DNA of 64,000 nt from Gemmatimonas sp. (GTDB taxonomy: Bacteria > Gemmatimonadota > Gemmatimonadetes > Longimicrobiales > Longimicrobiaceae): assembly GCA_009380025.1 (NCBI GenBank), contig WHSP01000004.1:1-64000 (forward strand), read 5' to 3'. Shown piece by piece: positions 25,449 through 33,916 of the stretch; positions within the stretch are counted from its first letter, which is position 1, and every line of letters begins with the position of its first letter. Position numbers and translations under genes: made by a program. The notes beneath the pieces were generated by a model. It did not search any database. It was not told the origin of the DNA and worked only from the letters and a program-made list of their open reading frames with translations.

Positions 25449-26216
25449 TTGCGATTGTCTCAGGATCATCTCCCCGACCCGCTAGACCCGGACCGGCGGC
25501 CCCATCGCAGGAAGAGTCGCGGTTCGATCTCGACCGGTCGCTGGCTGTGGGAAGGCGCTAAGGCGGTCAGCACTGCCATCGTCCTCTTCCTGCTGATTCG
25601 TACCTTCTTCGTCGAGGCGTTCAAGATCCCGACCGGCTCGATGGAGAATACCTTGCTCGTGGGCGATTTCCTCCTGGTCAACAAAGCCGTATACGGTGCG
25701 GAGGTTCCGGGTCTTCACGCACACATCCCCGGGTACGACCAGCCGCATCGATCGGACGTTGTCGTGTTCCTCCCCCCACACGATCCCACGAAGAACTACG
25801 TCAAGCGCATCGTGGGTTTGCCTGGCGACACTCTCGAGATGCGTGACAAAGTCCTGCTCATCAACGGAGAGCCGCAGTTCGAGCCCTATACCCGTCATGT
25901 CGACCGCTTCTCGGAACCGACTGATGCACGGATGCGTTGGCAGCGCGACTACCTCGTCAAAGGCAAACGGGACTGGCGGCGGTACGATCCGACCCGGGAT
26001 AGCTGGGGCCCCATCGTCGTACCCGAAGGGAAGTACTTCGCCCTGGGTGACAACCGCGACAACTCCGAGGACTCACGCTATTGGGGCTTCCTCGAAGCCA
26101 GCTCTATTCGTGGCCGACCGATGTTCGTCTACTATTCATTCATCCGCGATCCGTTGGCGCCGTTCTCCTGGCTGACGGACATCCGCTGGGACCGGATTGG
26201 CCAACTGATCCGCTAG
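25449..26216 (+). CDS. lepB: Signal peptidase I
   Basis: 255 residues, S26A family. A basic cytosolic N-terminus is followed by one transmembrane helix (VSTAIVLFLLIRTFFVEAF) and the catalytic domain. The nucleophile is Ser64 in PTGSMENTLLVGD, the general base Lys119 in YVKRIVGLPGD, and box E is GDNRDNSEDSRYWG. It removes signal peptides from exported proteins at the outer face of the inner membrane. An about 35-residue insertion between box D and box E (RHVDRFSEPTDARMRWQRDY) is long relative to Bacillus SipS and typical of many Gram-negatives. The start is a TTG at 25449; no better ATG precedes the basic segment. Confidence 0.93.
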   Translation: MRLSQDHLPDPLDPDRRPHRRKSRGSISTGRWLWEGAKAVSTAIVLFLLIRTFFVEAFKIPTGSMENTLLVGDFLLVNKAVYGAEVPGLHAHIPGYDQPHRSDVVVFLPPHDPTKNYVKRIVGLPGDTLEMRDKVLLINGEPQFEPYTRHVDRFSEPTDARMRWQRDYLVKGKRDWRRYDPTRDSWGPIVVPEGKYFALGDNRDNSEDSRYWGFLEASSIRGRPMFVYYSFIRDPLAPFSWLTDIRWDRIGQLIR

Positions 26217-26245
26217 ACGTACCGTAACGGCGCTCGGGCGGCCCC

Positions 26246-26274
26246 TTGACAGGTTTCCGCTGCCCCTCCAGTAT
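26246..26274 (+). promoter_or_regulatory. Putative promoter upstream of the sigma factor gene
   Basis: A perfect TTGACA (26246-26251), 17-base spacer and a poor -10 CAGTAT (26269-26274), 157 bp before the sigma factor ATG. The strength of the -35 is the main support. Confidence 0.35.
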
Positions 26275-26430
26275 CAACCGGGAGCGCCTGCGCCCGCCGC
26301 CTGACGGGTAGCCCTCGGCCTTTCTCCCCAACCCGCGGTCTTTCCCCTCTGACGCGCGGTTGCCGTCGACGACGCGTTCCCTGGGCTCCTTGCCGCTCGG
26401 CTCCTTCCGCATGGCTTCACGGATCTCTCG

Positions 26431-27288
26431 ATGAACGGCACAGCAATCCGCAGGATCACCGTCGAGTCTGAATCCCTCGATCAATACCTCCGTGAGATCA
26501 GCGCCTATCCGCTCATCGACCGCGACATGGAGGCAAGCCTCGCCAGACAGATCCGTACAGGAGACGACAGCGCCCTCGAGACTCTCGTCCGTTCCAACCT
26601 CCGCTTCGTTGTCTCCGTCGCCAAGCGGTACCAGAACCAGGGCGTGTCGCTCGCTGATCTGATCAATGAAGGTAACATCGGTCTCATGCGGGCGGCGCAG
26701 AAATTCGACGAAACCAAGGGGATCAAGTTCATCTCCTACGCCGTTTGGTGGATCCGCCAGGCAATCCTTCAGGCACTTGCCGAACAGTCGAGAATCGTCC
26801 GTGTCCCGCTCAGCCGGGCTGGTACGCTCCATCGGATCGGGAAACGCTCTTCTCTCCTCACTCAGGAACTCGGTCGTGAACCCACCCTGGAGGAGATTGC
26901 CGAAGAACTCGAGCTCCCCGAAGAGGAAATCAAACACACCCTGGCAATGGCCCAGGCACACCTTTCCCTCGATGCCCCGCTCGTCCCTGGCGAAGAAGGT
27001 CAGCTCCTCGACTACGTTTGCGACAACGTCTCCCCCGGTCCTGACGAGGATCTCTACTCCCAGGCCCTCACCCGATCCATCGAGGATGCCCTCAGCACCC
27101 TCAGCGAACGCGAAGCCAAAGTTCTCCGCCTCTACTTCGGCCTCGGCGAGACCGAGCCGCTCACCCTCGAGCAGATCGGCGAACGCTTCGGCATCACTCG
27201 CGAGCGCGTCCGGCAGATCAAGGAGCGGGCTCTCTCCCGCCTCCGACACCAGTCACGCGCCAGGTTCCTCGAGACCTTCCTGACCTGA
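26431..27288 (+). CDS. rpoD: RpoD-family sigma factor, short form
   Basis: 285 residues with regions 1.2 to 4.2 but no region 1.1 and no long non-conserved insert, like the compact primary sigma factors of Bacteroidota and related phyla. Region 1.2 is SLDQYLREISAYPLI, region 2 spans LVRSNLRFVVSVAKRY...KGIKFISYAVWWIRQAI, region 3 is REPTLEEIAEELELPEEEI and region 4.2 has LTLEQIGERFGITRERVRQI. It directs RNA polymerase to -35/-10 promoters like those found in this window. With only one such gene visible I cannot tell whether it is the primary factor or a paralogue, but the full consensus in 2.4 (YAVWWIRQAI) and 4.2 favours the primary one. Confidence 0.88.
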   Translation: MNGTAIRRITVESESLDQYLREISAYPLIDRDMEASLARQIRTGDDSALETLVRSNLRFVVSVAKRYQNQGVSLADLINEGNIGLMRAAQKFDETKGIKFISYAVWWIRQAILQALAEQSRIVRVPLSRAGTLHRIGKRSSLLTQELGREPTLEEIAEELELPEEEIKHTLAMAQAHLSLDAPLVPGEEGQLLDYVCDNVSPGPDEDLYSQALTRSIEDALSTLSEREAKVLRLYFGLGETEPLTLEQIGERFGITRERVRQIKERALSRLRHQSRARFLETFLT

Positions 27289-27370
27289 CGCCACGACGGA
27301 GGGCCACAGAGCCGGCAACATCCCGGCACTGTGGCTGCCCGCGTCCCCCCTCCACGGTCGCGTCCTCTGC

Positions 27371-27399
27371 TTGACAGCCGGCCGATATTTGGATAATGT
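27371..27399 (+). promoter_or_regulatory. Strong sigma-70-type promoter for rplM-rpsI
   Basis: TTGACA (27371-27376), 17-base spacer, TAATGT (27394-27399), about 75 bp before the rplM ATG. This is close to consensus with ideal spacing. Confidence 0.75.
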
Positions 27400-27473
27400 A
27401 GCCGTCTGCCCTGGATGGCGGTTCCGCCTCGGCGTACCGGGGCGGTCCGTGTTTCTTTGCCGGTGAGATATTG

Positions 27474-27902
27474 ATGAAGACGTACTCGGTAAAAGCGGGG
27501 GAGATCGAGCGACGCTGGTATGTCGTGGACGCCGAGGGCAAGATTCTCGGACGCCTCGCGACCCAGGTCGCCCGGATTCTGCGCGGCAAGCACAAGCCGA
27601 TCTTCACAACGCACCTCGACACGGGTGATCACGTGGTCGTGATCAACGCTTCGAAGGTGGAATTGAGTGGAGCCAAGGCGGATCAGAAGACGTATTTCCG
27701 CCACACGGGCTATATGGGTGGTGAGAAGTTCATCCCCTTTCGCCACATGCTGGAGAAGCATCCGGAGCGGGTCGTGGAGTTGGCGGTGAAGGGGATGCTT
27801 CCGAAGAATGCTCTGGGCCGTCAGATGCGCTCGAAACTGCGCGTCTACGCGGGGCCGCAGCACCCGCACGCCGCCCAGCGGCCGGAGACCCTCCACCTGT
27901 AA
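27474..27902 (+). CDS. rplM: 50S ribosomal protein L13
   Basis: 142 residues, normal length. It contains the L13 hallmarks [58 protein letters not shown] and the C-terminal [17 protein letters not shown]. It is a structural protein of the large ribosomal subunit and an early assembly protein. The ATG at 27474 is preceded directly by an in-frame TTG (27471); GGTGAG at 27462 fits the ATG better. It is paired with rpsI, eight bases downstream, as in most bacteria. Confidence 0.97.
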   Translation: MKTYSVKAGEIERRWYVVDAEGKILGRLATQVARILRGKHKPIFTTHLDTGDHVVVINASKVELSGAKADQKTYFRHTGYMGGEKFIPFRHMLEKHPERVVELAVKGMLPKNALGRQMRSKLRVYAGPQHPHAAQRPETLHL

Positions 27903-27910
27903 TCGACTCG

Positions 27911-28402
27911 ATGTCCAACGAGGAACAGACGCCCGTAAGCGAAGAGGCGCCGGAGCCGACCCCGGTTGCACCGACGCCGGTCGCTCCGAAGCGGAAAGCG
28001 ACGCAGCCGCGGGATTCGGATAGAATCCATGGTCTCGGCCGCCGGAAGACCGCCGTGGCGCGGGTCTTCCTTCGCCCGGGGGAGGGGCTCTGGAAGGTCA
28101 ACGGCCGGACGTTGGAGGAGTACTTCCCGCGTGGAATCCTTCAGCAGTCGGTCTCTCGGCCACTCGCGGTGACGGAAACGCAGGGGCAATTTGACGTGTT
28201 CGTTCGAGTGAGGGGAGGCGGCCTCCACGGCCAGGCCGACGCGGTTCGTCTCGGCCTGGCGCGTGCACTTCTGAAGGTGGATGAGGATTACCGGAGCCGA
28301 CTGCGGGGTGAAGAGCTCCTCACGCGAGACGCGCGGGAGGTCGAACGAAAGAAGCCCGGCCGCCCGAAGGCGAGGAAGCGCTTCCAGTTCTCCAAGCGCT
28401 AG
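27911..28402 (+). CDS. rpsI: 30S ribosomal protein S9 with N-terminal extension
   Basis: 163 residues, about 33 longer than E. coli S9. The first about 36 residues are acidic and Pro/Ala-rich (EEAPEPTPVAPTPVAP), predicted disordered; the S9 core begins at IHGLGRRKTAVARVFLRPG and ends with the conserved basic tail RPKARKRFQFSKR, whose terminal Lys-Arg reaches the ribosomal P site. The extension could be a lineage feature; a GTG or ATG nearer the core is not present, so the long form is likely real. The family-1 repeat begins at its stop codon. Confidence 0.95.
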   Translation: MSNEEQTPVSEEAPEPTPVAPTPVAPKRKATQPRDSDRIHGLGRRKTAVARVFLRPGEGLWKVNGRTLEEYFPRGILQQSVSRPLAVTETQGQFDVFVRVRGGGLHGQADAVRLGLARALLKVDEDYRSRLRGEELLTRDAREVERKKPGRPKARKRFQFSKR

Positions 28403-28545
28403 AATGCCGTCGATAAATCGCGCAGCTCTGCGTTACGCTCCTCGCCGCTCCCTGCGGCGTACAGTCGTACGCCTCGGTCGCGCCTCGTCGCGTGCCTTGA
28501 CCTGCACGATTTCTCTTTGGCGTTCGCCGAAGTCCGTCGGTTAGC
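28401..28545. repeat. MITE-like intergenic repeat, copy B
   Basis: About 145 bp starting at the rpsI stop. It has the left terminus with GATAAATCGCGCAGCTCTGCG, the middle CTCCCTGCGGCGTACAGT and the right-hand CCTTGACCTGCACGATTTCT, but the right terminus is degenerate. It fills half of the rpsI-rpsB gap. Confidence 0.85.
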
Positions 28546-28684
28546 GCTTTCGTCTGGTCTGATAGCTGATAGTTGATCGCTCACTAATCACACCTCCTGA
28601 CAACCCGCGGGTGCCGCGCGAGCGGTAGGCGGGGCGGACGAGGGGGGTGGCAGAGACAACCCAACGTGTAGGTCGAAGACATCC

Positions 28685-29566
28685 ATGTCGATAGCTCCCC
28701 AGATTCAGGACCTCCTCGAGGCTGGTGTCCATTTCGGGCACCAGACGAGCCGCTGGAACCCGAAGATGCGCAAGTTCATCTTCGCGGAACGCAACGGCAT
28801 CTACATCATCGACCTGAAGAAGACGTCGAGGCAGATCGAGCTGGCGCAGGCGCTAGCGCGGGACGTGATTTCCCGTGGCGACCGTGTCCTGTTCGTTTGT
28901 ACGAAGCGTCAGCTTCGAGGGATCATCCAGAGTGAGGCCGAGCGCTCCAACTCGTTCCATGTAACGGAGCGGTGGCTCGGCGGAATGCTGACGAACTTCT
29001 CCACGATCAAAAAGCAGATCCGCCGCCTCCGGGATTTGGAGCGTGGACAGGAGGAAGGCGCGTTCGACTTCTACACGAAGAAGGAGCGCCTCATGCTCGA
29101 CCGCGAGCGTGAGAAGCTCGAGAAATACCTGGTGGGTGTGAAGGACATGGCTCGGATCCCCGGGGCACTCTTCGTGGTGGACGCGCGGAAGGAACGGATC
29201 GCGGTGAACGAGGCGAACAAGCTCGGCATACCGGTGATCGCGATCGCCGATACGAATGCCGATCCGGACCTGTTGACGGTGCCGATCGCGGGGAACGACG
29301 ACGCGATCCGGTCCGTCGGTCTGATCGCGGGCGCAATCAGCGATGCGATCATCGAGGCGCGGGCTGCGATGCCTGCCGAAGATCGTCGGCGAGCGGACGA
29401 GGTCGAGGCGACGGTCTACTCGTCCGAGACGGGGGAATCCGCACCGGCGGACGATGATCGAAAGGGGGGGCAGAAGCGGCGCCCGAGGCGGAAGCGCCGG
29501 CCGCGGCCGGAGGTGATCGCGAACCTGCGCGGCAGCGGCGAGGGAGAGGGCGGCGAAGGGGAGTGA
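28685..29566 (+). CDS. rpsB: 30S ribosomal protein S2 with basic C-terminal extension
   Basis: 293 residues against about 241 in E. coli. The core is complete: LLEAGVHFGHQTSRWNPKM, YIIDLKKTSRQIE, RWLGGMLTNFSTIKKQIRRL, LFVVDARKERIAVNEANKLG, PVIAIADTNADPDL and IPIAGND-like VPIAGNDDAIRSV. The extra about 50 residues are acidic then strongly basic (KGGQKRRPRRKRRPRPEV). S2 bridges the head and platform of the 30S subunit and helps recruit S1. It precedes tsf as in most bacteria. Confidence 0.97.
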   Translation: MSIAPQIQDLLEAGVHFGHQTSRWNPKMRKFIFAERNGIYIIDLKKTSRQIELAQALARDVISRGDRVLFVCTKRQLRGIIQSEAERSNSFHVTERWLGGMLTNFSTIKKQIRRLRDLERGQEEGAFDFYTKKERLMLDREREKLEKYLVGVKDMARIPGALFVVDARKERIAVNEANKLGIPVIAIADTNADPDLLTVPIAGNDDAIRSVGLIAGAISDAIIEARAAMPAEDRRRADEVEATVYSSETGESAPADDDRKGGQKRRPRRKRRPRPEVIANLRGSGEGEGGEGE

Positions 29567-29723
29567 CCCTTGCCCGGCAGCTAGCGATCCGATGGGGCCA
29601 CGCCGGGAAACCGATCGTGGCCCCATCTCACAAGAGGATCCGAAAGCGCAGCGCGCTCCGCCTGCTCCGAAGGGGCTGACCAGAGCGTCCTGCGAACACC
29701 ATTCAACGGTACGCGTAGAGCGG

Positions 29724-30317
29724 ATGGCCATCTCAGCGAGAGAAGTAAAGGAGCTTCGGGACCGAACCGGGGCCGGAATGATGGAGTGCAAGAGCGCTCT
29801 GGAAGAGGCGTCGGGTGACATCGAATCCGCGATCGACATTCTTCGGGCGCGCGGCGCTGCCAAGGCGGCGAAGCGAGCTGCGCGCGAGGCGAGCGAGGGT
29901 GCGATCGGCAGTTACATCCACATGGGCGGCAAGATCGGCGTGCTGGTGGAAGTGAACTGCGAGACCGATTTCGTGGCCAAGACGGATCAGTTCCAGCAGC
30001 TCGTGAAGGACATCGCGATGCATGTTGCCGCATCGAACCCGCCGGCGGTGAATCGCGAGCAGATCCCGGAACAAGATGTCGAGAGAGAGCGGGCGGTCTA
30101 TCGGGAGCAGATGAAGGAATCGGGGAAGCCCGAGCATCTTTGGGACAAGATCGTGGACGGTAAAATGGAGAAGTTCTTCGCGGAGTCGACCCTCCTCGAG
30201 CAGGCGTTCGTGAAGAACCCCGATCAAACCGTCGGGCAGCTGATCACGGAGGTGTCGGCGAAGACGGGGGAGAAGATCGAGGTTCGACGTTTCGCCCGGT
30301 TCGCACTCGGGGACTGA
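29724..30317 (+). CDS. tsf: Translation elongation factor Ts, short form
   Basis: 197 residues, against about 283 in E. coli. It has the N-terminal UBA-like domain (AREVKELRDRTGAGMMECKSAL), the TDFVAKTDQF motif that contacts EF-Tu's nucleotide site, one core subdomain and the C-terminal module, so one half of the tandem core is missing, as in the short EF-Ts of Thermus. It exchanges GDP for GTP on EF-Tu. The ATG at 29724 fits the family start; the in-frame extension back to 29592 is not conserved. Its TGA overlaps the pyrH ATG by one base (TGATG). Confidence 0.95.
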   Translation: MAISAREVKELRDRTGAGMMECKSALEEASGDIESAIDILRARGAAKAAKRAAREASEGAIGSYIHMGGKIGVLVEVNCETDFVAKTDQFQQLVKDIAMHVAASNPPAVNREQIPEQDVERERAVYREQMKESGKPEHLWDKIVDGKMEKFFAESTLLEQAFVKNPDQTVGQLITEVSAKTGEKIEVRRFARFALGD

Positions 30318-31093
30318 TGGCCGACACTGCCGCCTCGGTCGCAGCAGAAGGTGGGGAGGTCGATCGCTCTCCGGCGTCGGACTCGCTGAAATATCCTCGC
30401 GTGCTTCTCAAGATCTCCGGTGAGGCCTTGGCCGGAGAGCAGGGATTCGGGATCGCTCCGCCGGTCATCGACAAGTTGACGGAAGAGATCAAGTCGGTCC
30501 ACGGCATGGGAATCCAGCTCGGGCTGGTGATCGGTGGCGGCAACATCGTGCGTGGGACGATCGCCAGCCAGCAAGGCATGGATCGGGTCTCGGCTGACTA
30601 CATGGGGATGCTCGCCACCGTCATCAATGCGCTCGCCATTCAGGATCTGTTGGAGCGTAAGAGCGTCGAAACGCGGGTGCTCACCGCGATCAGGATGGAA
30701 CAGCTGGCGGAGCCCTACATACGGCGGCGTGCATTGCGGCATCTGGAGAAGGGACGCGTGGTGATCTTTGCCGGTGGCACCGGCAACCCGTACTTTTCCA
30801 CGGACACGGGCGCGGTTCTCCGGGGGATCGAAATGGAGGCCGACGTCATCATCAAGGCGACGAAGGTATCGGGAGTCTATACAGCGGACCCTGTCCGCGA
30901 ACCGAACGCGACGTTCATTCCCGAGATCTCCTTCACCGACGCGATCAATCGGGAGCTGAAGGTTATGGACGCGGCGGCCCTTTCTTTGTGTCGTGAGAAC
31001 GAGATTCCGATCGTCGTCTTGAATCTGCAGGAAGCTGGAGCGGTTGGGCGCGCCATCCGCGGCGAGCGCGTCGGAACACTCGTCCATCCCTAG
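30317..31093 (+). CDS. pyrH: UMP kinase
   Basis: 258 residues. An about 25-residue non-conserved N-terminal extension (ADTAASVAAEGGEVDRSPAS) precedes the normal start of the fold, YPRVLLKISGEALAGEQGFG. Other hallmarks are VIGGGNIVRG, ADYMGMLATVINALAIQD, GGTGNPYFSTDTGA and LKVMDAAALSLCRENEIPIVV. It phosphorylates UMP to UDP, is GTP-activated and UTP-inhibited, and forms a hexamer. It overlaps tsf by one base, so the start at 30317 is supported by coupling even though it lies outside the conserved domain. Confidence 0.95.
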   Translation: MADTAASVAAEGGEVDRSPASDSLKYPRVLLKISGEALAGEQGFGIAPPVIDKLTEEIKSVHGMGIQLGLVIGGGNIVRGTIASQQGMDRVSADYMGMLATVINALAIQDLLERKSVETRVLTAIRMEQLAEPYIRRRALRHLEKGRVVIFAGGTGNPYFSTDTGAVLRGIEMEADVIIKATKVSGVYTADPVREPNATFIPEISFTDAINRELKVMDAAALSLCRENEIPIVVLNLQEAGAVGRAIRGERVGTLVHP

Positions 31094-31127
31094 CTCGTAG
31101 CTCACGTCAGCCACCTCGAAAAGATCG

Positions 31128-31679
31128 ATGCCCACCATCCAGGCAGCGCTCAAGCATATGGACGACGCCGTCGAGGCGCTCAGGCGCGACTTCGCCACCG
31201 TTCGAACGGGAAAGGCGTCTCCCGCGCTTCTCGACACGGTCCGAGTGGATGCGTATGGCTGCACAGTGCCGCTCAACCAGGTCGCTACGGTCAGCGCTCC
31301 AGAGCCGCGCCTTCTCGTCGTACAACCGTGGGACGGATCGATGATCGGCCTGGTCGAGAAGGCGATCCAGATGGCCGACCTCGGTCTGAACCCGTCCAAC
31401 GACGGAAAGGTCGTCCGGGTACCGATCCCGCCGCTGACGGAGGAGCGGCGTCGGGAGTACGTCCGTCTGCTCCACAAGATGGCGGAGGAAGCCCGGGTCT
31501 CGGTGCGCCATGGGAGGAAAGAGTCGAACGACGAGATCAAGCGCATGCAGAAGGGTGGCGAACTTTCGGAGGACCAGAGCCGCCGACGCGGCGAGGAGGT
31601 TCAGAAGAGCACCAACGGTCACATCCAGGCTATCGACGACCTGCTGCGGCACAAGGAAGCCGAGGTGATGGAAGTCTGA
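31128..31679 (+). CDS. frr: Ribosome recycling factor
   Basis: 183 residues, normal length. The coiled-coil domain starts HMDDAVEALRRDFATVRTGKASPALLD and continues into the beta domain with VRVDAYGCTVPLNQVATVSAPEPRLLVVQPWD, then NPSNDGKVVRVPIPPLTEERRREYVRL. With EF-G it splits post-termination ribosomes. The order rpsB-tsf-pyrH-frr is the classic bacterial cluster. Confidence 0.97.
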   Translation: MPTIQAALKHMDDAVEALRRDFATVRTGKASPALLDTVRVDAYGCTVPLNQVATVSAPEPRLLVVQPWDGSMIGLVEKAIQMADLGLNPSNDGKVVRVPIPPLTEERRREYVRLLHKMAEEARVSVRHGRKESNDEIKRMQKGGELSEDQSRRRGEEVQKSTNGHIQAIDDLLRHKEAEVMEV

Positions 31680-31745
31680 CGGTGGCGCCCCTATTCACCG
31701 TCCAGACCGTGAGGATCAGCGGCCAGGGCTGGTCCGCTCGTCGCG

Positions 31746-32615
31746 ATGGCTCGATCTGAAACGACGACGCGGGTCCTGGTGGCCCTCGTCGCCATCCCGA
31801 TCGGGGTGGTCCTGGTGGTCGCAGGCGGTTGGGCGTTAGCACTCCTCCTCGGCGCGATCGCGGTCGCCGGCGCTCTCGAATTCTATCGGCTGGCCGAACA
31901 GAAGGGCATCCAGCCGCTTCGATTCCTGGGAGGGCTCATCGCGGCCCTCTTCGTAGCTCTTGGGGCGGTCAATCCTGTCGGTGGTCCGGAGGCGGCGGGG
32001 TACACTTTGCTCCTCCTCTTCTCAGTCGTCGGCGTGGCGGTGGTTGCGATCTGGGCCCGAGGTGTCGAGCGCGATCCGCTCCTGGCCTTCAGTACCACCC
32101 TCACAGGAGCCGTCTACACGGGTTACCTTCTGAGTTTTGCGCTCTTCCTTCGACACCTTCCTGGCAGCAGCGGGGTGTGGCATGGCACCGCACTCCTCTT
32201 CGCCCCGGTCTTGCTCACGTGGGCCAGCGACACGGCCGCGTACTTCGTCGGCCGGCAATGGGGAGCGCGCAAGTTGTTCCCGTCGGTGAGCCCGGGGAAG
32301 ACGGTGGAGGGCGCGATCGGTGCCGTGGCCGGCGCCGTTTTGGTAGCCATCGCCTACCGCCACGTCCTCCTGCTGTTCCCCCTATATCACCTCGAGCTCT
32401 GGCAAGCTGTGGTGCTCGGAATCCTCGTTTCCATCGCCGCGCAGGTCGGCGATCTCGTCGAGTCCCTATTCAAACGGGATGCCGGGGTCAAGGACTCGGG
32501 CGCCCTGCTCCCGGGTCATGGCGGTGCACTCGATCGTTTCGATTCTCTCTTTTTCACGCTTCCCCTCGGCTACTACTTCTTCCGCCTGGTTTTCAGCGCA
32601 CAGCAGGCTTTCTGA
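31746..32615 (+). CDS. cdsA: Phosphatidate cytidylyltransferase
   Basis: 289 residues with about eight transmembrane segments and the CdsA signature near the C-terminus, FKRDAGVKDSGALLPGHGGALDRFDS, with its metal-binding Asp residues. A second conserved segment is SDTAAYFVGRQWGARKLFPSVSPGKTVEG. It makes CDP-diacylglycerol from phosphatidic acid and CTP in the inner membrane, the common precursor of phospholipids. It is part of the frr-cdsA-dxr-rseP envelope run (uppS, often placed between frr and cdsA, is absent here). Confidence 0.95.
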   Translation: MARSETTTRVLVALVAIPIGVVLVVAGGWALALLLGAIAVAGALEFYRLAEQKGIQPLRFLGGLIAALFVALGAVNPVGGPEAAGYTLLLLFSVVGVAVVAIWARGVERDPLLAFSTTLTGAVYTGYLLSFALFLRHLPGSSGVWHGTALLFAPVLLTWASDTAAYFVGRQWGARKLFPSVSPGKTVEGAIGAVAGAVLVAIAYRHVLLLFPLYHLELWQAVVLGILVSIAAQVGDLVESLFKRDAGVKDSGALLPGHGGALDRFDSLFFTLPLGYYFFRLVFSAQQAF

Positions 32616-32766
32616 AGGCCATTGATAAATCGCGCAGCTCTACGTTCCGCTTCCTCGCCGCTCCCTGCGGCGTACAACAGTACGTCTCACTCGCGGCTCG
32701 TCGCGCGCCTTGACCTGCACGATTTCTCTTCGGCCTTCGCGCAGACCGTTCTTCAACAGCCTTCTG
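32614..32766. repeat. MITE-like intergenic repeat, copy C (most complete)
   Basis: About 153 bp filling the whole cdsA-dxr gap. The left end GAAGGCCATTGATAAATCGC and the reverse complement of the right end, GAAGGCTGTTGAAGAAC, form an imperfect terminal inverted repeat (GAAGGCYRTTGA). Inside lie a second inverted pair, AAATCGCGCAG / CTGCACGATTT, and the hairpin-prone centre CGCTCCCTGCGGCG. It starts at the cdsA stop codon and ends four bases before the dxr ATG. Confidence 0.9.
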
Positions 32767-32770
32767 ACCG

Positions 32771-33916
32771 ATGAAAGGCGTGGCGATTCTCGGCGCGACC
32801 GGGTCCATCGGGCGGAGCGCGCTCTCTGTCTTGGACCAGCACCCGGATCGGTTTCGGTTGATTGCGATCACGGCTCACCGAAATGAGGAGGCACTGGAGG
32901 ATCTGGTCCGCGAGCATCGACCGAGTCTGGCCGTCCTGTCGGACGTCGGGTCCTCCAAGGGGGAGGCGGGAGCTGGGCGAGTGGACGGCGCGGAGGGGCT
33001 CATCGAGGCGGCAACGCATCCCGAGGTCGACATCGTTGTGAACGCGCTCGTCGGAGCTGCCGGACTGGAACCGACCGTCGCCGCGCTCCGGGCTGGAAAG
33101 CGCGTCGCGCTCGCGAACAAGGAATCGCTGGTTTGCGGTGGTTCGCTGGTGCTGGAGGCCGCACGCCGAGGTGGTGGGGAACTGATCCCCGTGGACAGCG
33201 AGCACAGCGCGATCCTGCAGTGTCTCGAAGGCTCCTCACGACGCTCGGTCGAACGATTGGTCCTCACGGCTTCTGGCGGACCGTTCCGAACCCTGGATCC
33301 CGAACAGCTCGCGAGCGTCACTCCAGGCGATGCGCTCCGACACCCGACTTGGGAGATGGGCGCCAAAGTTACGGTCGATTCCGCAACCCTGGCGAATAAG
33401 GCGCTCGAGGTCATCGAGGCGCACTTTCTTTTCGGCATTGGGTATGACCGGATCGATGCGGTCGTCCACCCGCAATCGATCGTCCACTCGATGGTCGAGT
33501 TCGTGGACGGCTCGGTTCTGGCACAGATGGGATTTCCGACGATGGAGATCCCGGTTCTGTATGCGCTCACGTATCCGGACCGTCTTCCCTTTCGGAGTCG
33601 GCGGTTCGATCCGGTGGAGGCGGGAAGCCTGACTTTCGAGCGGATCAGGGAAGGGGTCTTCCCGGCGTTCTCCCTGGGAGTGAGGGCCGGGCGTGCAGGA
33701 GGCGCCCATCCCGCGGTCTTCAACGCCGCCAATGAGGTCGCCGTCGATGCGTTCCTCCAGGGACGCATCGGGTTCCTCGACGTCGGTTCGGCGATCGGGA
33801 ACGCCCTCGACCGTTGGCGAGGGGCCGACGTAGTCGACGTCGAATCGGTGCTCGAAGTTGACCGCTGGGCGCGCGCAACTACCACCACTTTCATCGAACG
33901 ACACGCGCATTGCTGA
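32771..33916 (+). CDS. dxr: 1-deoxy-D-xylulose 5-phosphate reductoisomerase
   Basis: 381 residues. The N-terminal NADPH-binding motif VAILGATGSIGRSALSVLD is followed by ALANKESLVCGG, the metal-site PVDSEHSAILQCLEG and the substrate loop MGAKVTVDSATLANKALEVIEAH, all typical of DXR. It performs the committed step of the MEP isoprenoid pathway. The ATG comes four bases after the repeat element, so its ribosome-binding region lies in repeat DNA. Its end overlaps rseP by seven bases. Confidence 0.96.
   Translation: MKGVAILGATGSIGRSALSVLDQHPDRFRLIAITAHRNEEALEDLVREHRPSLAVLSDVGSSKGEAGAGRVDGAEGLIEAATHPEVDIVVNALVGAAGLEPTVAALRAGKRVALANKESLVCGGSLVLEAARRGGGELIPVDSEHSAILQCLEGSSRRSVERLVLTASGGPFRTLDPEQLASVTPGDALRHPTWEMGAKVTVDSATLANKALEVIEAHFLFGIGYDRIDAVVHPQSIVHSMVEFVDGSVLAQMGFPTMEIPVLYALTYPDRLPFRSRRFDPVEAGSLTFERIREGVFPAFSLGVRAGRAGGAHPAVFNAANEVAVDAFLQGRIGFLDVGSAIGNALDRWRGADVVDVESVLEVDRWARATTTTFIERHAHC

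Noticed and set aside
27471-27476. TTGATG double start codons at rplM and at 35417 as a regulatory signal
   Set aside because: Two occurrences of a six-base string next to start codons are easily chance; the ATG is sufficient in both.
28556-28600. Short CTGATAGCTGATAGTTGATC repeats upstream of rpsB as an operator
   Set aside because: The repeats are short and irregular; a faint echo exists at about 49175, but there is too little to call a site.
30224-31546. 440-residue open frame on the minus strand
   Set aside because: Fully antisense to pyrH and frr, composition typical of antisense frames in GC-rich DNA.
32709-32740. TTGACC inside the MITE-like repeat as an outward promoter
   Set aside because: No acceptable -10 hexamer lies 16-18 bases downstream in any copy.
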